Shown: positions 55,679 through 63,905 of the stretch, in pieces
Layout: every line of letters starts with the position of its first letter
Numbering within the stretch: the stretch's first letter is position 1
Source of the DNA: Alcanivorax sp. DG881
GTDB lineage: Bacteria; Pseudomonadota; Gammaproteobacteria; Pseudomonadales; Alcanivoracaceae
NCBI RefSeq assembly: GCF_000155615.1
Contig: NZ_DS989915.1
Coordinates: forward strand, 3,230,353 to 3,294,352
Reading direction: 5' to 3'
Length of the DNA stretch: 64,000 nt
Notes under the pieces: model-generated
Databases searched by the model: none
What the model saw: the letters and a program-made list of their open reading frames with translations, nothing else
Told to the model about the DNA's origin: nothing
Made by a program: the position numbers and the translations under genes

Positions 55679-57412
55679 GTGAGTAAAACGCAAATTCATG
55701 TTCCCGATGTGGGCAGCAGTGATCCTGTTGATGTCATCGAGATCAGCGTGAAAGTCGGCGATACCATTAGCGCCGAAGACACCATTATTGTACTGGAATC
55801 CGACAAGGCCACGGTGGAAGTGCCCGCGCCCCAGGGCGGAAAAGTTGCCGCAATCAGTGTCAAGGTGGGTGACCGCGTCAAGGAAGGTGATGCAATCATG
55901 GAGCTTGAGGGCGAAGAGGCCGATGACAGCGATGATGCTGTTGCCGCGGATGACGAAGGCGACACGGCGAAAGGCAACGGTGCAGGGGCCCAAGGGCAGA
56001 GTAAACCGAGTAAGCAGAGCACTAAGAGCAGCGCAGACTCCAGTGACAAAGCGGAGAAACCGAAAGAGCCGACGGGAAGCCGCACCGAAACCGTGAAGGT
56101 GCCGGATCTCGGCGATATCGATGCGGCAGAGATTATCGAAGTCAACGTGGCTGTGGGTGACGAGCTCGACGAAGAGCAGGTCATCGTGGTGGTGGAATCC
56201 GACAAGGCGTCGCTGGAAATTCCGTCGCCGAATGCCGGCAAGGTGGAGTCGGTTAGCGTCAGCGTTGGAGACAAGGTCGGCACCGGTGATGCCCTGATTA
56301 CATTGGCGGTTGCGGGTGGTTCGGCATCAGCAGAAGAAAGCGAGCGAGAACCGGAGAGTGAAAAAGAGGCTGATGCCGAAAACGCCAATAAGGATGAGAC
56401 GGGAACCGGGAAAGAAAGCGACACAGGCGCACAAGGCAAGCCGGCACAGAAAAGCGAGCCTCCCTCATCATCCCGGGAGCAAGCCGCCGACAGTGGCGCG
56501 TCTCCGTCCACGCTTGTTCACGCTGGCCCAGCGGTGCGCAAGCTGGCACGGGAAACCGGGGTGGATTTGTCACAGGTTCGCGCCACTGGCCCGAAAGACC
56601 GCATTCTCAAAGATGACGTGCATGCCTATGTGAAGCAGCGCCTGGAAGGGCAGCCGGCCGGGGGCGCTGGCGGTGGGCTGGCGGTAGAGTTACCAGAGAT
56701 TGATTTCAGCCAGTTTGGCGACATCGAACGGGTCGAGCTGAACAAGCTGCGCAAGGTATCCGCCCAAAATTTGACACGTTCCTGGTTGACCATCCCCCAT
56801 GTGACCCAGCATGACAACGCGGATATCACCGATCTGGAAGCGTTCCGCAAAAGCCAGAACAAACGCCTTGAACGCGAGGGCGTGAAGCTCACCATGCTGG
56901 CGTTTCTGGTGACAGCCTGCGCGCGAGCGTTGAAGGAGTACCCGCGTTTCAACAGTTCGCTGGAAAACAGTGGCGAGGCGTTGATTGAAAAAGGCTATAT
57001 CAATATCGGTATCGCGGTAGACACGCCCAACGGTCTGGTCGTGCCGGTGATCAAGGATGCGGACAAGAAAGGGTTGAAGGAGATCGCTCTGGAAATGGGC
57101 GAGCTGGCCGAGAAAGCCCGTAACCGCAAACTGACACCTGCGGACATGAAAGGTGGGACCTTCAGCATTTCGTCCCTGGGCGGTATTGGCGGCACCGCAT
57201 TTACCCCGATTGTGAACTGGCCGGAAGTGGCGATTCTGGGGGTGAGCCGCTCTGATATGCAGCCGGTGTGGGATGGTAACCATTTTCAGCCGCGGCTGAT
57301 TCTGCCGCTGAGCCTGTCCTACGATCACCGTGTCATTGATGGCGCGGCCGCAGCGCGGTTCACGACCTACCTGAGCCAACTATTGACGGATATGCGTCAG
57401 GCGTTGCTGTGA
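55679..57412 (+). CDS. aceF: Pyruvate dehydrogenase E2, dihydrolipoyl acetyltransferase
   Basis: The protein has 577 residues and starts with GTG after ATAAGGA. Order of parts: lipoyl domain 1 (residues 3-78, lipoylated K43 in ESDKATVE), linker, lipoyl domain 2 (137-212, K176 in ESDKASLE), long linker (213-278), E3/E1-binding domain (280-318) and catalytic domain (345-577) with H550 and D554 in the HxxxDG motif. Two lipoyl domains are present, against three in E. coli. The linkers are rich in Ser, Glu, Asp and Lys rather than Ala and Pro. No lpd gene follows. Confidence 0.96.
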   Translation: MSKTQIHVPDVGSSDPVDVIEISVKVGDTISAEDTIIVLESDKATVEVPAPQGGKVAAISVKVGDRVKEGDAIMELEGEEADDSDDAVAADDEGDTAKGNGAGAQGQSKPSKQSTKSSADSSDKAEKPKEPTGSRTETVKVPDLGDIDAAEIIEVNVAVGDELDEEQVIVVVESDKASLEIPSPNAGKVESVSVSVGDKVGTGDALITLAVAGGSASAEESEREPESEKEADAENANKDETGTGKESDTGAQGKPAQKSEPPSSSREQAADSGASPSTLVHAGPAVRKLARETGVDLSQVRATGPKDRILKDDVHAYVKQRLEGQPAGGAGGGLAVELPEIDFSQFGDIERVELNKLRKVSAQNLTRSWLTIPHVTQHDNADITDLEAFRKSQNKRLEREGVKLTMLAFLVTACARALKEYPRFNSSLENSGEALIEKGYINIGIAVDTPNGLVVPVIKDADKKGLKEIALEMGELAEKARNRKLTPADMKGGTFSISSLGGIGGTAFTPIVNWPEVAILGVSRSDMQPVWDGNHFQPRLILPLSLSYDHRVIDGAAAARFTTYLSQLLTDMRQALL

Positions 57413-57480
57413 AGATGACTGTGAAAATGGTTGTGGAACAGGCACGTGATATTTCGAAAACCTACGTGATCTGCATAAAC

Positions 57481-57510
57481 AAAAAAGGCCTTCATATGAA
57501 GGCCTTTTTT
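57481..57510. terminator. Bidirectional terminator between aceF and the Spy-like gene
   Basis: The sequence is a perfect 30-base palindrome: six A, then AGGCCTTCAT-type stem, then six T. It works for both converging genes. Confidence 0.95.
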
Positions 57511-57532
57511 GTGAGTGGTGCCGCGTTATTGA

Positions 57533-57841
57533 TTAACGCTCTTTGCGCTTTTCGTGGCGGTCGTCGCGGCGCTCTTTACGGTCTTCTTGCATTTTGGCCA
57601 GCTTTTCTTGCTGCTCGGGCGTCAGTAGTGCATTGATCTTTGTCTGGGTCTCATCGTGCAAGGCTTTCATTTTTTTACCCTGTTCTTCAAAGACGGTCTG
57701 CATCTGGGCGCTTTGGGTATCGGTCAGTTCCAGTTTCTTGGTCATGTGCTCGACCATTTTTTCGCCGCCCCGTTGACCGGGACCCATGGCAAAAGCGGAT
57801 GTGGCAAAAACAGCAAGAATAACGATAGCGATTTTTTTCAT
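57533..57841 (-). CDS. Spy/CpxP-like periplasmic LTxxQ-motif protein
   Basis: The protein has 102 residues. A signal peptide ends at AFA (residue 18). The mature part is helical, has the two LTxxQ motifs of the Spy/CpxP family (LTDTQ near 39, LTPEQ near 73), and ends in a strongly basic tail (RKERRDDRHEKRKER). Family members are small periplasmic chaperones or stress sensors. In E. coli spy is induced by BaeSR and CpxAR; here the gene lies downstream of a BaeSR pair on the same strand. It is shorter than E. coli Spy (161 residues). Confidence 0.82.
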   Translation of the reverse strand: MKKIAIVILAVFATSAFAMGPGQRGGEKMVEHMTKKLELTDTQSAQMQTVFEEQGKKMKALHDETQTKINALLTPEQQEKLAKMQEDRKERRDDRHEKRKER

Positions 57842-57942
57842 GGGGCTCTCTCCTTATGACTCCATTGAGTCCTTGAATGTGATGGGGAGAGTATTGCGTA
57901 ACAAGGTGCAAGGAATATGCAGGAAATGTGGAAGAACAGTCA

Positions 57943-57979
57943 CAAGCTTAAAGCCTCGAGCGGCAAGGAAAATCAAAAC
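57943..57979. repeat. CAAGCTTAAAG...GGCAAGGAAAATCAAAA repeat, copy 2
   Basis: It ends in GGCAAGGAAAATCAAAA (57962-57978), which differs at one base from the end of copy 1 at 37759-37775. The left part (CAAGCTTAAAGCCTCGAGC) is also similar. Confidence 0.6.
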
Positions 57980-58002
57980 CGGAACGACGCCTGATTTGTG
58001 CT

Positions 58003-58115
58003 GTAGGAGTTCCCTTCCTGGGGACGAACCTCGCGAAGCGAGGCGCTAGACGGGCGTTCCGCACGATTGATCGCCTTTCGGCGGCACGGTTCGTCCCCTG
58101 GAAGGGAACGCCTAC
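58003..58115. repeat. REPIN-like inverted-repeat element
   Basis: The arms 58003-58030 and 58088-58115 are complementary at all but two of 28 positions; each is built on GTAGGAGTTCCCTTCC-GGGACGAACC. Inside are two small hairpins, CCTCGC-GAA-GCGAGG (58029-58043) and CGCC-TTTC-GGCG (58072-58083). The form, two REP-like units in opposite orientation about 57 bases apart, is that of a REPIN. It lies between baeR and the Spy-like gene. Confidence 0.75.
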
Positions 58116-58129
58116 AAGTCCGTGCGGTA

Positions 58130-58813
58130 TCAAGGCGTTTCCAGCCGATACCCCACTCCGTAAACACTGCCGATCCAGTCATGGGATTGCTCGTCGCCGT
58201 CGCTGAGTTTACGGCGCAGTTTGCGGATATGGCTGTCGATGGTGCGGTCGGAAACCACGCGGTGGTCCTTATAGATTTCGTCCATTAGCTGGTCCCGTGA
58301 CCAGATACGGCCTGGGTGACGAGACAGGGTGGCGAGCAAGGCAAACTCGATAGCGGTAAGGGCGATGCGCTGCTGGCCCTGTGGCTGTTTGAGAATGGCC
58401 TCGTAGCGCTCTTCATCAAGTTGTAATTCGTGCTCTTGTTCGGTGGGTTCGGGGTTGGCGCGGCGTAGCACCGCTTTTACCCGTGCCACCAGTTCACGGG
58501 GGCTGAAGGGCTTGCAGATGTAATCGTCAGCGCCCAGTTCCAGGCCCAGCAAGCGGTCCACTTCATCCACCCGGGCGGTGACCATGAGGATCGGCACGTT
58601 GCTGTGTTGACGGATCGCTTTGCACACTTCCATGCCGTCGCCGTCGGGCAACATCAGATCCAGCAATACCGCCTGAAAGGATTGCTCACGGGCCAGGGCA
58701 ATGGCGGCTTTGGCGCTGTCGGTCTGTTCGGTCTGGTAGTGGGCGTGTTGCAGGTAATCCGCCACCAGCTGTGACAGGCGCGGCTCGTCTTCCACGATCA
58801 GGATACGGCTCAT
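58130..58813 (-). CDS. baeR: OmpR-family response regulator, BaeR-like
   Basis: The protein has 227 residues from the ATG at 58813. The receiver domain (1-115) has the phospho-acceptor D52, T79 and K101. The winged-helix domain (130-227) ends DSHIRKLRRKLSDGDEQSH...VYGVGYRLE. The segment VDEVDRLLGLELGADDYICK is almost the same as in E. coli BaeR, which supports this name over other OmpR-type regulators. The start overlaps the kinase gene stop (ATGA). Confidence 0.85.
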   Translation of the reverse strand: MSRILIVEDEPRLSQLVADYLQHAHYQTEQTDSAKAAIALAREQSFQAVLLDLMLPDGDGMEVCKAIRQHSNVPILMVTARVDEVDRLLGLELGADDYICKPFSPRELVARVKAVLRRANPEPTEQEHELQLDEERYEAILKQPQGQQRIALTAIEFALLATLSRHPGRIWSRDQLMDEIYKDHRVVSDRTIDSHIRKLRRKLSDGDEQSHDWIGSVYGVGYRLETP

Positions 58814-60165
58814 TGGGCATCTCCCGGTAGCGAGATCTGGATGCGCACACCGCCCAGCGGGCTGTGTTCTGCATGGAGTGTGCCGCCGTGGGCCTCGACA
58901 ATGCGCAGGCATATGGCGAGCCCCAGGCCGGCTCCGCCGGTGCGGCGGTTGCGTGAGCTTTCCACCCGGTACAAGTGGTCAAACAGTTTGGGCAGGGCAT
59001 CGTCGGGGACGCCGGGGGCGCTGTCGTCCACCGTCAATTGCCAGGTGCTGTCTTTCTGTTGGTTCAGGGAGACGGCTAACTCGCCGCCGTCGGCGGTGTA
59101 CTTGAGACTGTTCTGGAACAGGTTATCCAGTAACTGGCGCAGCCGCACGGGATCCTGCTGGATCACGGCCTGGTCGGGCAGAGTGATTTTGCAGGTGATG
59201 TCACGCTGCGCGAACGCACCTCGATAACTGTCGAGTACCTCTTCCACCAGGCTGCTCAAGTCTTCCAGGCGGAACTGATAGCGCAGGTTGCCACCGTCGG
59301 CCAATGCCAGGTCGTGCAGGTCGTTAATCAGGTGGGTCAGTTGAGCGACTTCACTTTCCAGCCCTTTCAGGTTTTCCTGATTCAGGGGCCGTATGCCATC
59401 GCACAGTGCTTCCAGCTCGCCCTGGAGAATGGCCACCGGAGTGCGTAGCTCATGGGCGATATCCGAGAACCAGCGTTGCCGTGCCTGCTGGCCCTGGTCG
59501 AGACGCTCGGCTAACTGGTCAACCTGACGGGTCAAGGTGCCGAGCTCATCCCGGCGGTCGCTGGCCAGACGAGAGTCGTAGTTACCTTCCTGCAGTTCAG
59601 CGGTATGGCGGGAAAGCGCCAGAATTGGTGCCACCAGGTGGCGGGCCAGCAGCCAGGAAACCAGCAGAGACAGGCCGAGCCCTACGCACAGCATCCACAG
59701 GGCAAAGCGAAGCTGGCGGCCCATGAAACGGCGGTCGAGTTTATCGCGAATGGCTTCCTGGTCTGGGTAAGTCAGATAACCCACGATGCGGCGATCATCC
59801 TGAATGGGCACATCGACACGGTATTTTTCCGGGGCAGGCGGACCAAGCAGCACACGCTTGCGGGCATCGAGCAGTTGCAGGTGGCGGTGATCGCCGCGGT
59901 CGTCTTTGCCTTCTTCCCGATCACCGGCCAGCCAGTAAAGTCGCTTCAGGCGGCGGGGATCGTCGCGCAGAAACTGCCATGATCCCTGTTGTTGGTAGAG
60001 AGTGCCCAGGTGATTGGCCAGGCGCTCTACCTGGGATTGCTGGCGTTCGTCCAGGTAGGTGTCGAGGCTGCGCACAAAAGACAGATAATAGAATCCGCTG
60101 GCGGCCACGATCAGCACCAGAAAGGTACCCAGGAAAATCAGAAACAGTTTATTGCGAATGCCCAT
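58810..60165 (-). CDS. baeS: Sensor histidine kinase, BaeS-like
   Basis: The protein has 451 residues: membrane helix (about 7-28), periplasmic sensor (30-150), second helix (about 153-175), HAMP (176-228), and kinase. The phospho-acceptor is H238 (SDIAHELRTPVAILQGELEA), followed by the N box NSLKYT and the G boxes DSAPGVPDD and GGAGLGLAI. The match to E. coli BaeS includes the periplasmic GSWQFLRDD region. BaeSR responds to envelope stress and toxic compounds in E. coli; the signal here is unknown. Confidence 0.85.
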   Translation of the reverse strand: MGIRNKLFLIFLGTFLVLIVAASGFYYLSFVRSLDTYLDERQQSQVERLANHLGTLYQQQGSWQFLRDDPRRLKRLYWLAGDREEGKDDRGDHRHLQLLDARKRVLLGPPAPEKYRVDVPIQDDRRIVGYLTYPDQEAIRDKLDRRFMGRQLRFALWMLCVGLGLSLLVSWLLARHLVAPILALSRHTAELQEGNYDSRLASDRRDELGTLTRQVDQLAERLDQGQQARQRWFSDIAHELRTPVAILQGELEALCDGIRPLNQENLKGLESEVAQLTHLINDLHDLALADGGNLRYQFRLEDLSSLVEEVLDSYRGAFAQRDITCKITLPDQAVIQQDPVRLRQLLDNLFQNSLKYTADGGELAVSLNQQKDSTWQLTVDDSAPGVPDDALPKLFDHLYRVESSRNRRTGGAGLGLAICLRIVEAHGGTLHAEHSPLGGVRIQISLPGDAQ

Positions 60166-60318
60166 GGCGCTACATCATCAGTCAGGACCTTCAGTGTAGC
60201 GCGCTAGCAGTAGAGGTGGGCCGGTTTGCACAATCTTTCCATAATGCGGCGCCGGATACCTGGCCAGACAAACACGGGCCACGAAGGGGCGGTTTTTCGC
60301 CTCTGGCGCTCCCTCACC

Positions 60319-60906
60319 TCACCGATCTGCTTTGGGCATCCACAAGGTTTCCGGGGCTTCGTGGCGCAGGTTGATCAGGCGGGCCATGACGAACAACAGG
60401 TCGGAAAGCCGGTTGATTAACGCCTGGCTCACCGGATTGACCGCCTCTTCGTCGGTCTCGTGCAGGGCGATAACGTGGCGTTCCAGCCGGCGCGCCACGG
60501 TACGGCAGTGGTGGCACCAGGCGGCATCCGGGTGGCCGCCGGGGAGCACAAATTCTTTCAATGGGGGCAGTTCGGCATTGATGGTGTCGGCCTGGGATTC
60601 CACTTCCACCAGGTCGTGATCATCAATGACGCGGTGGCCGGGAATGGCCAGCTCGCCGCCGATGTCGAACAGCATTTGCTGGACCAGGCCCAGTACCGCG
60701 TCCAGATCGCTATCCAGCGGGCGGGCACGCAGTACGCCCAGGGCGCTGTTCAGTTCGTCCAGCTCGCCCAGTACCACGATGCGCGGGTGACACTTGCTCA
60801 CCCGTGAACCGTCTGCCAGGCCGGTTTCGCCGGCATCCCCGGTGCGGGTGATGACCCGGTTGATGCGGGTCTTGTCGCGGTTTCCGGTTCCGTTGCTATC
60901 ACTCAT
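60319..60906 (-). CDS. Cob(I)alamin adenosyltransferase, PduO type
   Basis: The protein has 195 residues. The ATP site TRTGDAGETGLADGSRVSK (near residues 20-38) and the second site CHHCRTVARRLERHV (near 130-145) are the PduO/MMAB signatures, and FVLPGGHPDAA near 118 is also typical. It makes adenosylcobalamin from cob(I)alamin and ATP. Its ATG overlaps the stop of the TonB receptor gene by one base, so the two are probably translated together. Confidence 0.92.
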   Translation of the reverse strand: MSDSNGTGNRDKTRINRVITRTGDAGETGLADGSRVSKCHPRIVVLGELDELNSALGVLRARPLDSDLDAVLGLVQQMLFDIGGELAIPGHRVIDDHDLVEVESQADTINAELPPLKEFVLPGGHPDAAWCHHCRTVARRLERHVIALHETDEEAVNPVSQALINRLSDLLFVMARLINLRHEAPETLWMPKADR

Positions 60907-62885
60907 TACAGCTCCATGCCCAGTGCGACCCGGTAATGGCGTTCTGGCAACGGGTAGAGTACCGCGTTGCTGCTGCCCGGGTTGTAGTTACCGTAGTCCG
61001 CATTCACGTTGTCTTCCAGATTGTAGACACCGGCTTTGAGATAGAGTTTGCGATAGCGGGCCGTCAGTTGCAGATCGGTGGTGCGGTAGTGATCCAGTTT
61101 GCGGTACTCATTGTCCACGTCACCGTCGTAATGACGATCGCCCACGTAACGGTGGCTGATCTGGGCGGACAGCCAGGTGAGCGCCTGCCAGTCGGCAATC
61201 AGTTCCATGGTGTGTTCGGGCACCAAGGGCACGTCGTTGCCGCTGAAGGGGCCGCCATCAAAACGGGCTTGCTGGGCGCTGGCGTTGGCGGTGAAGGTGA
61301 TGTCCTTGTCCAGCCGCCAGCGGGAGTTGATGCTGACGCCCTTGTGCACGGTGCGGTCGTCCAGATTGCGATTGGCGAAGGCGATGGGGTCGTAAACGAT
61401 TTCGTTATCAATCTCGGCGCGCCAGAACGTCAGCGTGGAGTGCTGCCGGCCCTGCGACCAGCTGGCGCCGGTGGTGTAGCTGTGGCCGGTTTGCGGATCG
61501 ATGGGCGGGTTGAACGGGGACAGTTCATCCACATTGGCGATGCGTACACTGCGCTGGGCGCCGGCGAAAAGGGCCAGGTTGCCGGTGAAGGTGTAACGGA
61601 TGCCGCCCTCGTACATTTCGCCGTCCTGCTCCTTGTCGGCTCCTTCACCGCTGAGCGTGCTTTCCAGCTGGCGGGCGCCGGCGCTGACAGACAGTTTCGG
61701 GGTCAGGCTGACCAGGTTGTGCAGGTACCAGGCGCGTTGACTTTGTTCCAGTTCCCGGTCGCCGAAATTGGTCCGGCTGGTGTAATCGTATTCGTGCAGA
61801 TCCACGCCCAGCGTCCAGTTATGCATGGCACTGCCGGTGGCGGTCTGGCCTTCCAGCTTGGGAGTGAAGCTGTAGCTGTCCACCACTGACTCGCCGTTGA
61901 AACCGCTGGAGGGGTAGCGGTACTCCTGGGTCTGGCGGCGGCGGCTGGCGTCCAGAGTGAGCGCGGTATTGCCGGCCATGGCAATGCGCAGGCCGGGCAT
62001 CAACCAGTAGCTTTCCTGCTCCGCGTCGTCGTCGGGGGTATCGGCCCCTTGCGGATCATTATTGAATTCCATGGGGTCGCGGCCCCCCGGCAGGTCCTGG
62101 GATTGCCGGGTGCCATTGGCGGTGAAATAGGCTTCAACACGGTCCTGCTGGTAGCGCAGGTCAGCGAAGGCGCTGTCGTTACGCAGGGCGTTGTTGTCGC
62201 GATAGCCATCGCTGTCCAGGGTGCTCAGCGCCACCGCACCGCTCAGGTTGCCGTGGTTGCCGGTGGCGTAGCCGTTGCCCCCGAGGCTGTTGTAACTGCC
62301 GCTGTTGATTTCCAGCCCGGCGCTGTTGCGATAGCTGCGGCGGGTGACGATGTTGACCACGCCGCCCACGGCGCCGTTGCCGTACAAGGCCGCACCGGCA
62401 CCGGGCAGCACTTCGATGCGCTCAATGGCCGCCAGGGGAATGCCGGTCAGTTCCGGGGTGGTCAGGTCGATGTTGGAGAGTCGGCGGCCGTTCAGCAGGA
62501 TCAGGGTGTTCTGGTTGCCGGTGGCGCCGAAGCCGAGCAGATCCACGCTGGCGTTACTGCCGTTGATGCCATACAGGCGACTGCTTTGCAGGCCGCCCAC
62601 GGTGTCGAGCAGATCCGCCAGATTGGTCGCTGGCAGGCTGTCGATGGCTTCCCGGTCGATCACCACGGTGCCGGTGGGCAGCTCGCCAGCCAGGCTGGTG
62701 TTGCGAGCGCCACTGACTTTGACCGTGCCCAGGGCGTGACGGTCGCTGGCCGCGTCCGTCGTGTTTGTTGTGTCAGTGGGTTCACCGGCGATCCCCTGCA
62801 ACGGGGCGGCGAGTAACAGGCTGACAGCAGCAGGTAAAAAAAGCGCGGGATAGCGAGTGGAGCGAGTGGCGTGGCGAGTGGACAT
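60906..62885 (-). CDS. TonB-dependent outer-membrane receptor, possibly for corrinoids
   Basis: The protein has 659 residues. A signal peptide (about 1-34) is followed by a TonB-box-like stretch (LGTVKVSGAR, near 52-61), a plug domain (about 66-175, with GNQNTLILLNGRRLSNIDL and IERIEVLPGAGAALYGNGAVGGVVNIVTRR-type ending) and a 22-strand barrel. The C-terminal residues are VALGMEL; the last residue is Leu rather than the usual aromatic. The plug is of the BtuB/CirA class. Coupling to an adenosyltransferase gene suggests cobalamin or cobinamide uptake, but no riboswitch or ABC transporter is adjacent. Confidence 0.85.
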   Translation of the reverse strand: MSTRHATRSTRYPALFLPAAVSLLLAAPLQGIAGEPTDTTNTTDAASDRHALGTVKVSGARNTSLAGELPTGTVVIDREAIDSLPATNLADLLDTVGGLQSSRLYGINGSNASVDLLGFGATGNQNTLILLNGRRLSNIDLTTPELTGIPLAAIERIEVLPGAGAALYGNGAVGGVVNIVTRRSYRNSAGLEINSGSYNSLGGNGYATGNHGNLSGAVALSTLDSDGYRDNNALRNDSAFADLRYQQDRVEAYFTANGTRQSQDLPGGRDPMEFNNDPQGADTPDDDAEQESYWLMPGLRIAMAGNTALTLDASRRRQTQEYRYPSSGFNGESVVDSYSFTPKLEGQTATGSAMHNWTLGVDLHEYDYTSRTNFGDRELEQSQRAWYLHNLVSLTPKLSVSAGARQLESTLSGEGADKEQDGEMYEGGIRYTFTGNLALFAGAQRSVRIANVDELSPFNPPIDPQTGHSYTTGASWSQGRQHSTLTFWRAEIDNEIVYDPIAFANRNLDDRTVHKGVSINSRWRLDKDITFTANASAQQARFDGGPFSGNDVPLVPEHTMELIADWQALTWLSAQISHRYVGDRHYDGDVDNEYRKLDHYRTTDLQLTARYRKLYLKAGVYNLEDNVNADYGNYNPGSSNAVLYPLPERHYRVALGMEL

Positions 62886-62954
62886 TCATCCTCCGAACAA
62901 TGGGGTCTGCACGCAGGGGAGCTTACCAGAGCCGGCCGCTGAGGGCCTGTGCGT

Positions 62955-63830
62955 TTATGTAGGCGTCAGGGCTTTAACCAGACGACGGTGGGTGGGCAGG
63001 TCCAGGCCGTGGCGTTGTGCCTGGCGTAGCAGCCAACCGTTGATGGCCTCGATTTCCGTGGTGGCGCCGCGCTGCCGGTCTGCGCGCATGGAGGAGGTGT
63101 TGCCGGCGGTAGCGCGGGCCACCTGCAGCACGGCGGAAAACGAATGGCCGGGCCAGCGGGAATCCAGTGCGGTTAGCAGGGTGTCGGCCTCGGCGCAGAG
63201 CGCGTGGGCTTCCTGTTGCAAGGCCGGATCGTCAACGACTGCGCCGTTGGGCACATCGTGCAGGGCGGTGAGCGGATTGATCACCGCATTGGCCACCAGT
63301 TTTTTCCATTGCACCAAGCGTATGTCTGCTTCCCAGTGCAGGTCGGGCCAGTGGCGCTGCAGGCCTTTCAGCCATTGCGGTGGCTGCTGGGTGCCACCCA
63401 ACCAGGTGGTGTTTTCTGCCACGATGGTGTGCTGTGGTGACTGCCCTTTCACGGCGCTGGTGGTGATGGCCTCCAGCACGGCAGTGCCGGCAGGGAGTCT
63501 GCCATCCAGTGCTCCCATGCCATTCTGAAAGCGCAGCACCAGGGTCTTGTCACTAATATGGCCTTTCACCCGGCGTAACGCTGCTTCTGTGTAAGGCGTT
63601 TTGCTGGCCACCAATAAATGCGTAATGGTCGCGGGGAGCTGTTCCGGGCTGGCGCAGGAGAGGGTGAGTGACACGCTTTGGTCAGCAAAAAAAAGCTGTT
63701 TGTGCAGTGGCGGTTGCGGGTTGTCGGTAACGATGCTGACGGTATGGCCCGCACGGGTCAGATACCAGGCGGCCAGTGTGCCCATGTTGCCGGCACCGAG
63801 CAGGTACCAGTGAGGAAGGGATTCAGTCAT
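62955..63830 (-). CDS. panE: Ketopantoate reductase (PanE/ApbA) family protein
   Basis: The protein has 291 residues. The N-terminal NADPH loop reads LLGAGNMGTLAAWYLTRAGH (GxGxxG with residues 12-17), and the C-terminal helical domain has KKLVANAVINPLTALHDVPNG near residue 178 (catalytic Lys) and RGATTEIEAINGWLLRQAQRHG near 255 (substrate-binding Glu). It should reduce 2-dehydropantoate to pantoate in CoA synthesis. It lies 69 bases upstream of the TonB receptor gene on the same strand. Confidence 0.88.
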   Translation of the reverse strand: MTESLPHWYLLGAGNMGTLAAWYLTRAGHTVSIVTDNPQPPLHKQLFFADQSVSLTLSCASPEQLPATITHLLVASKTPYTEAALRRVKGHISDKTLVLRFQNGMGALDGRLPAGTAVLEAITTSAVKGQSPQHTIVAENTTWLGGTQQPPQWLKGLQRHWPDLHWEADIRLVQWKKLVANAVINPLTALHDVPNGAVVDDPALQQEAHALCAEADTLLTALDSRWPGHSFSAVLQVARATAGNTSSMRADRQRGATTEIEAINGWLLRQAQRHGLDLPTHRRLVKALTPT

Positions 63831-63905
63831 GGGGGGAATGGTAAGCCCTGACGGGCATTAAATGGAGCGTTTTTCTCTGCGAAGGTGCCGGGAATGTTCG
63901 GTATG

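Noticed and set aside
57413-57532. lpd (dihydrolipoamide dehydrogenase) after aceF
   Set aside because: A terminator and a converging gene follow aceF directly, so E3 must be encoded elsewhere.
57948-58182. Short minus-strand frames across the REPIN-like element
   Set aside because: They are produced by translating the inverted repeat and show no family similarity or ribosome-binding site.
62886-62954. Cobalamin riboswitch upstream of the TonB receptor
   Set aside because: Only 69 bases are available, and I see no B12-box-like sequence; a cobalamin riboswitch needs about 200 bases.
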